Part shown: piece by piece, positions 20,242 through 29,359 of the stretch | How positions within the stretch are numbered: the stretch's first letter is position 1 | How the letters are laid out: the number at the start of each line of letters is the position of its first letter | Origin: Saccharomycopsis crataegensis | Taxonomy: Eukaryota > Ascomycota > Saccharomycetes > Ascoideales > Saccharomycopsidaceae | DNA: 64,000 bases | NCBI RefSeq assembly: GCF_037102585.1 | Contig: NW_027043829.1 | Coordinates: forward strand, 2,852,001 to 2,916,000 | Direction: 5' to 3' | The notes under the pieces: generated by a model | What the model saw: the letters and a program-made list of their open reading frames with translations, nothing else | The model's database searches: none | What the model was told of the DNA's origin: nothing | Made by a program: the position numbers and the translations under genes

Positions 20242-20942
20242 TTTTTTGGCCCTTCAACCATGGCAATATCTTGGAAAGGTTCTTCGTCCCTTAAGTCTGC
20301 GGATTTAATAGCGGCTTGAGCATCACGAAGTTTTGAGCACTGATGGACCATGTGTCCTTCCTCCTGACATAAGTAGCAGCGCAAAACCCTTCTTGGGCCC
20401 CTTGGACCCCTAGGTCCTTGGGATTGAGGCAATGCGTTGATACGGGTCCTCTTCGGAGGGGTCTCCCTCATGCTTGATCGGTATGATGGTTGGGTCCGAG
20501 TACCAGCAAAAACCTTCATCGCCAAGGGCGCGCCGAACGAAGCCATATCGAGGATATCAGCATAACGTTGAGCCTCCATAAAACCGCGGGGCTCCTTAGC
20601 GACAACATGAATTCTCATGTCTCTCTTGAGCCCCTGTACGTAGGTGGCCAAGAGATGGGCGGGGTTTGGGCTGTCTAATTGATTGACCAAACGGTCGAAG
20701 CTCCGATTGTAGGCGTTGACGGACGTGGTTTGGGACAATTCTGCGAGTTGATTGAGAAGCATCTGCTGGAAGTTTGCAGGTAAAAAGTAGGCTCTGAAAC
20801 TGGTGAGCATGTCACTGAGATCGGAATCGGTTGACTTTTCATCAGCCGTGGCTAAAAACTTCGCATACCAGGTCATCGCATCCCCCCGGAGTTTCACCGA
20901 AATCAAAAGGAGTTTTTCTTGTCGATGATTGTTCTCGACCAA
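20235..20942 (-). pseudogene. Gyp-1 Gag, N-terminally deleted and fused to LTR sequence
   Basis: About 235 residues of retrotransposon Gag are readable (GDAMTWYAKFL, a Gag helical region) with one zinc knuckle CYLCQEEGHMVHQC near the end. There is no natural start: the open frame runs directly out of the truncated 5' LTR, since the primer site and the first part of gag were deleted at about 20916. The 3' end overlaps pol at the heptamer A AAA AAT (near 20246). Confidence 0.88.
20243..20253 (-). promoter_or_regulatory. putative -1 ribosomal frameshift site between gag and pol
   Basis: The gag frame reads CCA AAA AAT TGG TAA. The A AAA AAT heptamer fits X XXY YYZ in the gag frame, and a -1 slip opens the pol frame (TTG GTA AGC). 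Ty3 of Saccharomyces uses a +1 shift, so this is a different solution. Confidence 0.7.
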
Positions 20943-21258
20943 GAAGATTCAAATTAGGTGATCACAAAGATGATCCTTTTTCTAAACTAAATAAAGGTGA
21001 AAATAAGAGGAATGTTGAATCCTTAAATAAATAAAATGATTGAAACTAATAATGGGGTGTTGGACCCGTTCTCGGAATAAAAGACTAAAACATAAGGAGG
21101 TACGACAAGGATAAGAGATAAGCTGTGGGACATAAGGTAATACCTTGATGAGGTAATGCAGATCATGGTTTCGTATGGTACCATACCGTTTTTTTTTTTT
21201 AAAGACAAAATAAGTTGGTAACCAGGACTCAACCCAACCATGATCCAATAATATAACA
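20916..21258 (-). repeat. Gyp-1 5' LTR, 13 bp short and carrying a 26-bp LINE micro-insertion
   Basis: It matches the 3' LTR except for loss of the last 13 bp and a 26-bp insert at 21189-21214. It ends 12 nt before tRNA-Thr. Confidence 0.9.
21189..21214 (-). mobile_element. 26-bp LINE micro-insertion (Z2 3' tip plus A12)
   Basis: On the minus strand it reads CTTATTTTGTCTTT followed by A12. The ATTTTGTCTTT-poly(A) matches the very 3' end of Z2. The insert is absent from the 3' LTR, so it arrived after Gyp-1. Confidence 0.75.
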
Positions 21259-21270
21259 CATTTTATGTCA

Positions 21271-21343
21271 GCCCTTATGGCCAAGTTGGTAAGGCGCTAC
21301 ACTAGTAATGTAGCGATCCTCAGTTCAAATCTGAGTGAGGGCA
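21271..21343 (+). tRNA. tRNA-Thr (anticodon AGT)
   Basis: Acceptor GCCCTTA pairs with TGAGGGC. The anticodon loop is CTAGTAA with AGT at 21304-21306, and the T arm is CAGTTCAAATCTG. It is close to Saccharomyces tRNA-Thr(AGU). TTTT follows directly. The next tRNA gene starts 15 bp downstream. Confidence 0.97.
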
Positions 21344-21357
21344 TTTTGAATAAAAAT

Positions 21358-21430
21358 GGGCGTGTGGCGCAGTTGGTAGCGCGCTCCCTTAGCATGGGAG
21401 AGGTCTTGGGTTCAATTCCCAACTCGTCCA
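21358..21430 (+). tRNA. tRNA-Ala (anticodon AGC)
   Basis: GGGCGTG/CTCGTCC acceptor, anticodon loop TTAGCAT with AGC at 21391-21393, and G3:U70-type identity as usual for tRNA-Ala. A T5 run lies about 10-15 bp downstream. It forms a close pair with tRNA-Thr. Confidence 0.97.
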
Positions 21431-21964
21431 ATAATATCAATTTTTGTTCTAGAGGTCACTATTATTTCTGAAAGCTTCCTTGTGAAACACGAGTGTTATT
21501 TTTGGCACAACCATACCTGTGATATGTTGGTTCTCTTAGTCAGCGACGGATTACTAATATATTGCTCACTTACCCATTGACGAATGGCGTGATATGTTAG
21601 ACCAGACAACGTTATGTTGAAAGATGTATGATGGATCCTAGCAGGATATGATACTCCTATTTGTAGAATATTGCCTAACAGGGATATCAATGGAGCTTCC
21701 ACTTATCATGGAAGGTAGTTTATTATTTGAGGATCGTATGATCCTATAGTCTAGGTTAATCTGTAGTAGGATTGAACTATCTATTGAAGTTGAAACATCT
21801 CATTATAGGAAGCATTGGTGATGAGAAGGAGAGAGACTTAGTTCCAAAAAGGCAATTTATGATGATAGAAATAAATTATGTGATGAATATATATAATTCT
21901 AGGAAGAAATTATATTTTACCAAAGCATATGGAATTTGGTTAAAAGATCTTATGAACAAGAATC
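21431..21964 (+). mobile_element. decayed copia-like relic (family E)
   Basis: There is no intact gene. The stretch 21690-21770 (GCTTCCACTTATCATGGAAGG followed by a GGATCGTATGATCC hairpin) resembles 58487-58560 and, more weakly, 46275-46345, so it is probably an old LTR R/U5 region. A short Lys-rich frame after 21772 may be pol debris. The family assignment is tentative. Confidence 0.35.
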
Positions 21965-22363
21965 TGTTGGAGTTTTGTAACCCTAGTTACAGTAGTCATT
22001 ACCAATAACAAATACTATCAAACTATCCTTGTTATTATTCTTATTCTTCTTAACTAACTATTTAAATAACAAAATATAAACTCAAACTATGGGGAGAGGC
22101 CCCATATTTATAATAAGATCAATATGTATGATTTGTAATCATACATCCATCTAGAACATTCTAGATGATTAATCATATGCACAATGACTAATTATTAGGC
22201 TGAGTCATAATCACATGCAGATTATATATCACTCAGTCATAGTAAATAAACCGTCTTATCCGAGACTCGAACCGGGGATCTATTCAACACATTGATACCC
22301 GTGTTAACCGTTGAGCCATCTGTACAAAAACCCAATATATGACTTTGGATTGTCAACTCAACA
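21965..22363 (-). mobile_element. Cop-B solo LTR
   Basis: 399 bp, TGTTGAGTTGACAATCC...CCAACA in element orientation, about 95% or more like the two other Cop-B LTRs by eye. The flanks (GAATC and TCGAG) do not form a target duplication, so it may be old or recombined. It splits a decayed copia pol. Confidence 0.88.
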
Positions 22364-22728
22364 TCGAGCTCTTGAATTTGTTAGTGAAAAATTGAGCACT
22401 TTTTATGAACTGAAAGGAACAACACATACTCTCACAAATTCTTATCAATCAATTGATAATAGTATAGTTGAACGCTATAATGGTGAATTATTGAATAGGA
22501 GAAGAAAAATATTATTAAACTATAATTGATCAGAAGATATAAAAAGAATGATTATTCCATTTGCATTATTTTATTCTTGTTTTCTTCATAATATAATGCA
22601 CAATAATAAAGGGAGGAATACATCACCATACAAGTATCTCTAGAAGAAACCATTCGATTATAACAGATTATTAATATTTGGTCAAAAAGTAATTTACAAA
22701 TTAATGAATACAGAAAAAAATATGATAG
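22364..22728 (+). pseudogene. copia integrase remnant
   Basis: Readable pieces are LEFVSEKLSTFYELKGTTH, NSIVERYNGELLNRRRKIL, and further on NNKGRNTSPYKYL. They correspond to the last part of a copia integrase core (the catalytic Glu lies in SIVERYNG). Stops interrupt it, and both ends are cut by LTRs. It is different from Cop-A and Cop-C. Confidence 0.7.
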
Positions 22729-23027
22729 TGTTGTAGTTTTGTAACTCTAGTTACAAAAGACATTGATAACAATAATATTCAATAATATTTATTCCCTTGT
22801 TATACTTGTTTTACTTGTTAACTATCTAAATTATATAAAGGACAAACTCAGACTATGGGGGGCATGGCCCATATTTATATTAATCTCAATGGGTTCTAGA
22901 AGGCTCCATAAGTTCTAGAAGGTTCCATAAGTTCTAGAAGGTTCCATGAGTTCTAGAAGGTTCCATGAGCTCTAGAAGGTTCCATGAACAATTACTAACC
23001 ACATAACTTTGGATTGCCAACTCAACA
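22729..23027 (-). mobile_element. Cop-A solo LTR, long variant
   Basis: 299 bp with Cop-A termini and five heat-shock-element units (22891-22988) instead of three. The flanks GATAG and TTCTG do not match, so it probably arose by recombination between elements. Left is copia debris, right is Gyp-2 gag. Confidence 0.88.
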
Positions 23028-23570
23028 TTCTGACCAATCTGGAATGTACACAACATTCGCTTGAAACTCAGCAACGTGGGACAGAAGCGCCTTTCCTTTT
23101 TGCACAATTGTCCACAATGTTCTTTCCAAAATGTCAACCATATCAACTCTAGAGAAGTGCGCAAGCACTTAAGCCTTAAAGGCTCTATAAGAGATATCTG
23201 ACGGCAAGGAGTCAGAAAAAGAAGAAAAACTTCTAAAAGTATCTTGAGCCACGTTTCTCACGATAAAACTCATCTTATACTTGTCATTCCAATTAAGTGG
23301 CATCTGGTGTTCTGCATACTGGAAGAAGTCATGCAATGCCATGGGAGTGCGGGCAAGCATCCCTGTACTAAACGGCTTTCCGTTAAACTTGACCTCCATA
23401 GGGTCTAACACGCGACCGGCCTTCTCTTTACCGTGAAGCATTTCAACGAGCTCCATGAGCAACAGACGATTAGAATCGTCCAACGGTCCACCCGGCATAC
23501 TCATCTCGTTTTCTTCGCCTGAATAATTATCTTCTTCGTCTGAGCTAGGGCTTAAACCAAATACAGTCAT
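23028..23570 (-). pseudogene. Gyp-2 Gag, with a nonsense codon and truncated
   Basis: It starts with ATG at 23568-23570, with an acidic Ser/Glu-rich N-terminus (SPSSDEEDNYSGEE). It reads 133 codons to a TAA at 23169. The same frame then continues as VLAHFSRVDMVDILERTLW... and stays open up to the LTR insertion, so a single nonsense mutation is likely. The size and position right after the primer site support Gag. I see little similarity to Gyp-1 Gag. Confidence 0.65.
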
Positions 23571-23650
23571 ACACTAGGATAACCAAGCTATGCTATTAAA
23601 CGACAACAGAAGTTTATAATCAGTGGAGTCTGTAAAACTAAAAACCTAGT

Positions 23651-23660
23651 GGTGCTACCA
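23651..23660 (-). promoter_or_regulatory. Gyp-2 primer-binding site (tRNA 3' end type)
   Basis: TGGTAGCACC two nt after the LTR. TGGTAGC is complementary to a tRNA ending GCTACCA, as in the initiator Met tRNA used by Ty3. Confidence 0.7.
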
Positions 23661-23662
23661 AT

Positions 23663-23866
23663 TGTTATATTACGATGCGACTATACTAGATGTAGTTAGT
23701 CACGGGTTAGGATTGATTTAGTATTACTCTCTGAAGAACCAGAGATCATATATATTGAAAACTTTTCATAATCGACGACTATAATTATATACTAATGGTT
23801 ATGAGCTTATGGTTATGAGCACGTGTATCGTTGCCTATAACCAATAGCTCATACCATACTACAACA
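23663..23866 (-). repeat. Gyp-2 5' LTR (204 bp)
   Basis: TGTTGTAGTATGG...TAATATAACA in element orientation. Internally it has a duplicated GAGCTTATGGTTAT-like motif. It is the reference for the fragments upstream of tRNA-Glu and tRNA-Gly. Confidence 0.75.
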
Positions 23867-23878
23867 AATAACAGCATT

Positions 23879-23950
23879 GCGTGTGTGGCGCAGTGGTAGC
23901 GCAGCAGATTGCAAATCTGTTGGTCCTTAGTTCGAACCTGAGTACACGCT
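23879..23950 (+). tRNA. tRNA-Cys (anticodon GCA)
   Basis: The anticodon arm CAGATTGCAAATCTG and D arm GGCGCAGTGGTAGCGC are essentially those of Saccharomyces tRNA-Cys. GCA lies at 23911-23913, and the discriminator is T23950. A T5 run follows at about 23955. Confidence 0.97.
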
Positions 23951-24563
23951 TTACTTTTTGAAGAAAAAAAATACAACTTTATTAAATTTTGAATTTTTTA
24001 TCACCATTTTTCCAGTTGTGCTGATCGTACTATAAATCGCCCGTTTTTGAGCGTCATCAGATGCAACAGTGGTAAGATTAAAGAAGTACAGTGTTTTCAT
24101 TTTTTATTCGTACCAACCACCGGAAATGTTCATACCAGTGGCAAAAAATAATTCATACCGACCCCCGGTATTTTTCGTACCATCGCAGCGGGATTTATTC
24201 AGACCGTCTAAGAAAAATAGTTCATACTATTGCACTTTAATTATTCATACCAACAGTTTATAAAATTCATATTAATTCCTATTTTTTCATGTGAATGACT
24301 CTATAAGCCTCTAGGCTACTCAGTTTAATCAAATTATACTCATTTTTTCCATAATTCTGTGCTACTTTCTTTGAAACCGGATATCTAAAATTAAATCAAT
24401 AATATCACGTGATTACGGTTTTCAAGAAATGGGAACGAATGTATGGTAGGAGCTGTTCTCCATTTAAGATGATGAATTCCCACTTTTGACATTCAATTCG
24501 GTCTTTATATGATCACCAGATTACTTACAAAAAAAGCATAAGATTTTACCATCAAAACTAAGT

Positions 24564-26358
24564 ATGGACTTGAAAGCCAAGCTACTAACTGATGGGTATG
24601 TTGATGGCCTAGGTAATAGATTCTATGCTGAACCCAGTGAAATGACTTTAGAGTCTGAAATAGCACCAGTTGAAGCTTGCTTTAGTTACAGTGACTATAA
24701 GCATTTTGAAAAACCAGGTATCATGGATATCATGGAAATTGATCCTATTTTCGAAGAAGAAGAAGATGCCGAGATGGAAATTGAAATGAAAGAACGAAGA
24801 TATAGAGGTTCGTGTTGAAATGTAGCTCTAAGTACAGTGCAAGCTCCAATAGTTTGATTTTGTCTATCACTTAACTTAAGGGTACTTTATGTGATTTTGT
24901 GCACTATGGTGGAGCAATGTTTTTCCGACAAGAAAAACGCCGGACACCTATGTACAATAATTACCGCTTCTGGTGAAAGTGCGCTCTGGTGACACTTTTC
25001 CGAGATCCTACAATCAAGGGGTCTGTAGGTCATATACTAGGAACCAGATCATTAGATCTCTACTAATAAATATTATAGTCGTTGCTATCAAGATTATATT
25101 TACAGCCATTATTGGTTTAAGGTTGCTAGGTGTCGTGCTGTTTGTCCTTACTACTGTCCTTACTACTGTCCTTACTACTGTCCTTACTACTGTCCTTATA
25201 TTTAACTTTATTATCTAAAGTGTTTGTCATTATACGTGAGTGCGTTTGTTTCGTCTTTATATATTAAAGTACTTTGTAGACCTGTAGAATTCTAACAGTT
25301 CGTACCGGTATTATAATCAAGCTGTCAAACAAAGATTTTGGCAATTGGTCATGGAAGAAGGTGTGACAGCTTACAAGGCTGCAAAATTAGAAGATATACC
25401 TTTGCAAACTGCTTACACATGGAAAAGAAATTGGAACAAAATACTTGTTAATGAATTAAATGGTATCTCGGAGCCAACAAAGAAAAGAGGTCGTAAGCCC
25501 CTTCTTACTGGTGAACATAAGGAAGATGCTACAGTGACTCTCGATTTTATGTTGGAGAGACTCAAGAAAGCCTTCACCAATGTAAGAGCCAAGGCTACAA
25601 CAATCTATAACTTTGTAACCAAGGTCTGTAAGCTAAGTCTCAAACGTATTTCTAAATGGGCTTTGAGAAGAAGTCTGGAGGAATTGAAGAAACAGAGACT
25701 CGAGTGGGCAGAGAAGTATAAAGACAAGCTCGACTTTAGTCAAAACTGTATTTTCATCGACGAAGCAGGTTTCAATATCAGTATGCGGCGTGAGTATGGA
25801 TGGTCTGCTGTGGGTGAAAAAGCAGTTCTTACTGTTCCCGTAACCAGAGGGCTTAATATTTCGTTCATTGGGGCAATTTCTGTCAAAGGTTGTATTGAAT
25901 TAAAGGTCAGAACTCCAGTGGCTACATCCAATAAGAAGAGAAAACTTGATTCAGAAACGACCATTGACAAAGTGAGTAAAGGTACTACAGCTAATCACTT
26001 CTACAGTTTTGTAAAGTCAGTGATCCAGCAAATAGAAAATAACGAGGAGCTCAAAGGTATGAAATATTTGATCCTTGATAATGCTGCCATTCATAAACGA
26101 CGTGATCTTCAGTTACTAGTGGCACTGAGTGGCTTGGAACTTGTGTTTTTACCTCCTTATTCTCCAGGGTTGAATGCTATAGAAGAATTCTGGTCAGTAT
26201 GTAAGAGTAAAGTCAAAAGATCAAACTTGAGCAAGAAGGAGCAATTAACTCCAAGGGTGAAAGAAGCCACAGAAAATATTTCCCTTGATAATTACAAGGG
26301 ATTCTGCAGACATGCTTCTAGACATATTGATCTCTGTTTACAACAGCAGCTCTTTTGA
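24564..26358 (+). pseudogene. Tc transposase, split by a solo LTR and with an in-frame deletion
   Basis: N-terminal 84 codons at 24564-24812, the rest from 25298. All catalytic motifs of the intact copy (FIDEAGFN, LILDNAAIH, NAIEEFW) remain. Eight residues are missing after EHKE, corresponding to a 24-bp deletion between AAGGAA direct repeats. It is inactive because of the 485-bp LTR. Confidence 0.92.
24813..25297 (-). mobile_element. Cop-C solo LTR in the Tc transposase
   Basis: 485 bp, TGTTAGAATTC...ATTTCAACA read on its complement, with a perfect GTTCG target duplication on both sides. It carries four copies of a 12-bp unit (GTCCTTACTACT, 25145-25200); the Cop-C element's LTRs have two and one. 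It arose by LTR-LTR recombination after insertion. Confidence 0.93.
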
Positions 26359-26398
26359 AAACAAATACCAAAGATGAAGAAAAAAAATTAGAAAACAA

Positions 26399-26456
26399 AA
26401 TACAGAAAACAAAATACAGAAAACAAAATACAGAAAACAAAATACAGAAAACAAAC
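26399..26456 (+). repeat. 14-bp tandem repeat (ACAGAAAACAAAAT) x4
   Basis: Located just after the transposase stop; the other Tc copy has only one or two units at the same place. It is an internal expansion. Confidence 0.8.
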
Positions 26457-26894
26457 CAAAAAAAAAAAAAAGTAAAAACTATAAAAAAAATTACATAAAG
26501 ACAAAAACAAAGCTCAAAAACAAATTGATGAAAAATTTAAAATTTTAAGGAAGGACGAAACCACTCAAAAATTTGGTTATGAGCCTTTGAAATGGTAAAT
26601 GAGTATTGCAAAGGGGCTTTATTGGGTGTGCGGGTCCCCTATAACATGTTTAATAATATCAAAGATAAAATATTAATGAAAGCATAAGAATTTTATGCAT
26701 TTAGTATGAATTTTGTATTCTGTTGGTATGAATAATTAAAGTGCAATAGTATGAACTATTTTTCTTAGATGGTCTGAATAAATCCCGCTGCGGTGGTACG
26801 GAAAATACCGGGGGTCGGTATTAATTATTTTTTGCCACTGGTATGAACATTTCCGGTGGTTGGTACGAATAAAAATTGAAAACACTGTATTAAA

Positions 26895-26933
26895 TTTTCC
26901 GGTGGTTGGTATGAATGAAAAATGAAATCACTG
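26895..26933 (-). mobile_element. fragment of a Tc-type inverted repeat
   Basis: On the minus strand it reads CAGTGATTTCATTTTTCATT...ACCACCGGAAAA, a diverged 39-bp copy of the Tc terminus. It lies directly beside the complete element's right end and is perhaps an older or non-autonomous relative. Confidence 0.7.
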
Positions 26934-26973
26934 AAACACCTTTCCAGCAGCTTGAGATTCAAAAATCAAAAAA

Positions 26974-27047
26974 TGATTTCGCCCAGGATCGAACTGGGGA
27001 CGTTCTGCGTGTTAAGCAGATGCCATAACCAACTAGACCACGAAACC
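26974..27047 (-). tRNA. tRNA-Val (anticodon AAC)
   Basis: Reverse-complement cloverleaf GGTTTCG...CGAAATC, anticodon loop CTTAACA with AAC (plus-strand GTT at 27011-27013), T arm CCCAGTTCGATCCTGGG. It is near-identical to Saccharomyces tRNA-Val(AAC). A T6 run follows on the minus strand. Confidence 0.97.
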
Positions 27048-27059
27048 GAGACGCATTGT

Positions 27060-27096
27060 TGTTATATTATCGGATCATGGCTGAGTTGAGTCCTGA
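27060..27096 (+). mobile_element. Gyp-1-type LTR 5'-end fragment upstream of tRNA-Val
   Basis: TGTTATATTATCGGATCATG and on to AGTCCTG match the Gyp-1 LTR start. It begins 12 nt upstream of the tRNA 5' end and points away from it. It is cut by the Z2 insertion. Confidence 0.82.
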
Positions 27097-27107
27097 TTTA
27101 AAAAAAG

Positions 27108-29021
27108 ATATCATAGGGGAAGATCAAGCTGGTTTTATTCCAGGCCGGTCATCGTTCTCCAACATCACCATTTTCAGAGAAATGTTAGATAGTCTAATTC
27201 ATCCAAAAGATAAAACGCATATAATACCAAATCCACAAAAGCTGATACTAATTGTGGATTTGGAGAAAGCGTTCGATAGGATATCTCACGAATATATGGA
27301 ACAACTATTGTCCCATTTAAATTTTGGAAAAAAATTAACCAAGTTAATCATCAACATCCTCAAGCAGACAACGGGATCCTTATACATCAACAACATGACC
27401 GGCCCATTATTCAATTTAAAAAATGGTACCCTCCAAGGTAATCCGTTTTCCCCTTCATTATTTGCATTAGCAGTAGAACCTTTACTACGATCTATCAAAC
27501 AGAATACCAGAGGCCATAGTTACCAAGGAGATTTGATACCTGAAGCATATAGCAGTCAACATTATCTTGTTTTTGCTGATGATATCACAGTTTTCCTCAA
27601 AGATAAAAGAGATTATTCCAAAACAATGAAATGTATTAGATTATTTGAAAAATTCAGTGGCAGCAAACTCAATGAAAAGAAATCCCAACTAATCATACCA
27701 ACTGATACTCATCCATTTTTGACACCATTCCCATTTGAGATTGCTGATGAAAACTTTCAATTGACATATTTGGGGATAACTATTGGGCCATCAGTGACAT
27801 TTTGGCCGGAAACATTGCAGCGTGACCTCTATATCAAGTACAAGTTATCAAACATGACCAGCTTGCTGATTCAATCAAAAATAGAAGCATTCAACACATA
27901 TATTGCATCCAAGTTCTATTACAAAAGAACTACACCAACCTTTGTTACCCAATCAGTTGAATCAAATTGACACATCGATTAAGTTATTGGTCAAGCAAGA
28001 TACACCTATTTCTTTGGATACACTCAAGACACACAACAACAAAGGCGGTTTCTCAATGATTGATTTAAAGTCTCAACTCCAACACCGAAGAGCCAAAATT
28101 TTCCAGGATTTGTTTTTGGATAGTCACACTAAATATAACCAGATATTACGTTTCAAAATTCAATCAAGTATCAACAACATCATTCAAAAAACATCACCAA
28201 CAAAATCACCAAAGGAAGATTATATCAAAACTCATTATTGGTGGGTGGTATTACTTGAACTAGCGGATGACATTGAGAATACCAATGATTCAATTTCCTT
28301 AGAAGTTATGAATAGCAGCACATTCTCAGATGCTGAAAGGACAGCGTACTGGGATTTCAGAAAAGTTCTTGGTATAAAGAAACGTACAATCAGGTTGAAG
28401 CCAATGAAGATTGGAATTGAAGATTTGAAAAATTCAATTGAAAAAGGGATTCCTGAAAAATATCAACAACACATTCCAATTAGAATTAAGGATTTTGACC
28501 ATACTAAAGGAAGTAAAAAACAACGGGAAAAACAAGATGTGAACAAGATGTCAAAAACACTCTTGGATATTACTGGGGTGAATCAGAAACAAGTTGATAA
28601 CTTTTGGCATAACCTCAAAAAATTCAACCAACATTTCCCGGGGAAATATCAAAATATTCACATCTTTCATTTGGGCATTGAAAATCACAATTACGTAAAT
28701 AATCATTGTGACTATTGCAGCAAAAAATTAACCAGATATGATGAACCCCAATATGCCCCAAAGGAAATCCAATTTGAAATCATGAAGCACCATCTTATTG
28801 AATGTCCATTGGCCCAGAAACTTTGGAAAAAAATTGACTTGAATATCCCATTAACCTGGCAAACAATCATTACCCCTGCCACCAACATGAACGAAACCAG
28901 AACGATCGATAGATATCTAGGTTTCCAACGAAAATTATCAAGATTGAAATCCAAAAGGCATTTCAATTGTCACATGGCCGTTGATTCAATGATCTTCTTG
29001 CTTGAAAGCAATATCTTTTAA
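27108..29021 (+). pseudogene. Z2 ORF2 C-terminal part, frameshifted
   Basis: RT motifs VDLEKAFDRISH, GNPFSPSLF and FADDITVFL, and a C-terminal CDYCSKK...HHLIEC knuckle. An extra A near 27920-27926 (ACAAAAGAAC versus ACAAAGAAC in the other Z2 copy) shifts the frame. The endonuclease domain is lost through 5' truncation, so it is dead. Confidence 0.92.
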
Positions 29022-29245
29022 GCGGAGAAGAAAAAATAGGTGGGGAAAAACAAGAAAATAAAATCAAAAAAAAACAAAAAACAACAAAAATTAAAAACCT
29101 TAAAAACGCATAAAAACATTTTTTCTCAATAATAGGGTTTTTCACCATTAATGGTTTTCCCTTAACACTTTAATTTTCAAACTACATTAGGTAGTTTATG
29201 AGATATATAGTTATATAATTAATTAATATATTGAATTTTGTCTTT
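29022..29245 (+). other. Z2 3' UTR
   Basis: A-rich, then TTTTTCACCATTAATGG, TTTTCCC and an AT palindrome ending TATATTGAATTTTGTCTTT before the A tail. It is shared with Z2 at 43195-43422 and partly with Z1. Confidence 0.75.
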
Positions 29246-29359
29246 AAAAAAAAAAAAAAAAAAAATCTTCTGTCCCTGCTTCTGTCCCTGCTTCTGTCCC
29301 TACCTCTGTTCCTACCCCTATTACTACCTCACCTCATTCAGCTTCCCCCTTCTCAAAAC

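Larger units (their letters stand above)
16441..21258 (-). mobile_element. Gyp-1: Ty3/gypsy retrotransposon with a damaged 5' end
   Basis: Left (3') LTR 16441-16770, pol, gag, right (5') LTR 20916-21258. The 5-bp TSD is CATTT on the plus strand (16436-16440 and 21259-21263). The LTR termini are TGTTA...TAACA. Purine tract GAGGGGGGATAA precedes the 3' LTR. The 5' LTR lacks its last 13 bp and runs straight into gag, so the primer site and the gag N-terminus are deleted. The element cannot start normal reverse transcription by itself, although pol is open. It lies 12 nt upstream of tRNA-Thr and points away from it, as expected of Ty3-type targeting. Confidence 0.94.
23028..23866 (-). mobile_element. 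Gyp-2: 5' part of a second Ty3/gypsy element
   Basis: It consists of a 204-bp LTR (23663-23866), a 2-nt gap, the primer site (23651-23660), a short leader and gag, read leftwards, then is cut by the Cop-A LTR at 23027. Pol and the 3' LTR are gone. The LTR starts 12 nt upstream of tRNA-Cys and points away from it. Confidence 0.8.
24089..26887 (+). mobile_element. Tc1/IS630-like transposon, second copy, disrupted
   Basis: Same CAGTG...CACTG ends and TA flanks (24087-24088, 26888-26889) as the copy at 2721, here with transposase on the plus strand. A Cop-C solo LTR (24813-25297, TSD GTTCG) interrupts it. Without that it is about 2.3 kb. The right end contains a 14-bp A-rich repeat. Confidence 0.92.
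27108..29265 (+). mobile_element. Z2 LINE, 5'-truncated copy
   Basis: It begins inside the RT domain at an A7 run (27101-27107) and ends with A20 (29246-29265). It shares most of its sequence with the Z2 copy at 43195-45870. A Z1 copy is attached directly to its poly(A). Confidence 0.93.

Noticed and set aside
25145-25200. CRISPR-like direct repeats
   Set aside because: Contiguous 12-bp tandem units without spacers in a eukaryotic LTR.
24973-25218. 81-aa ORF with TTVLTTVL repeats
   Set aside because: Lies wholly in the Cop-C LTR; length follows the 12-bp repeat number.
27286-27498. 70-aa minus-strand ORF (also at 44963-45175 on +)
   Set aside because: Antisense of Z2 RT in both copies.
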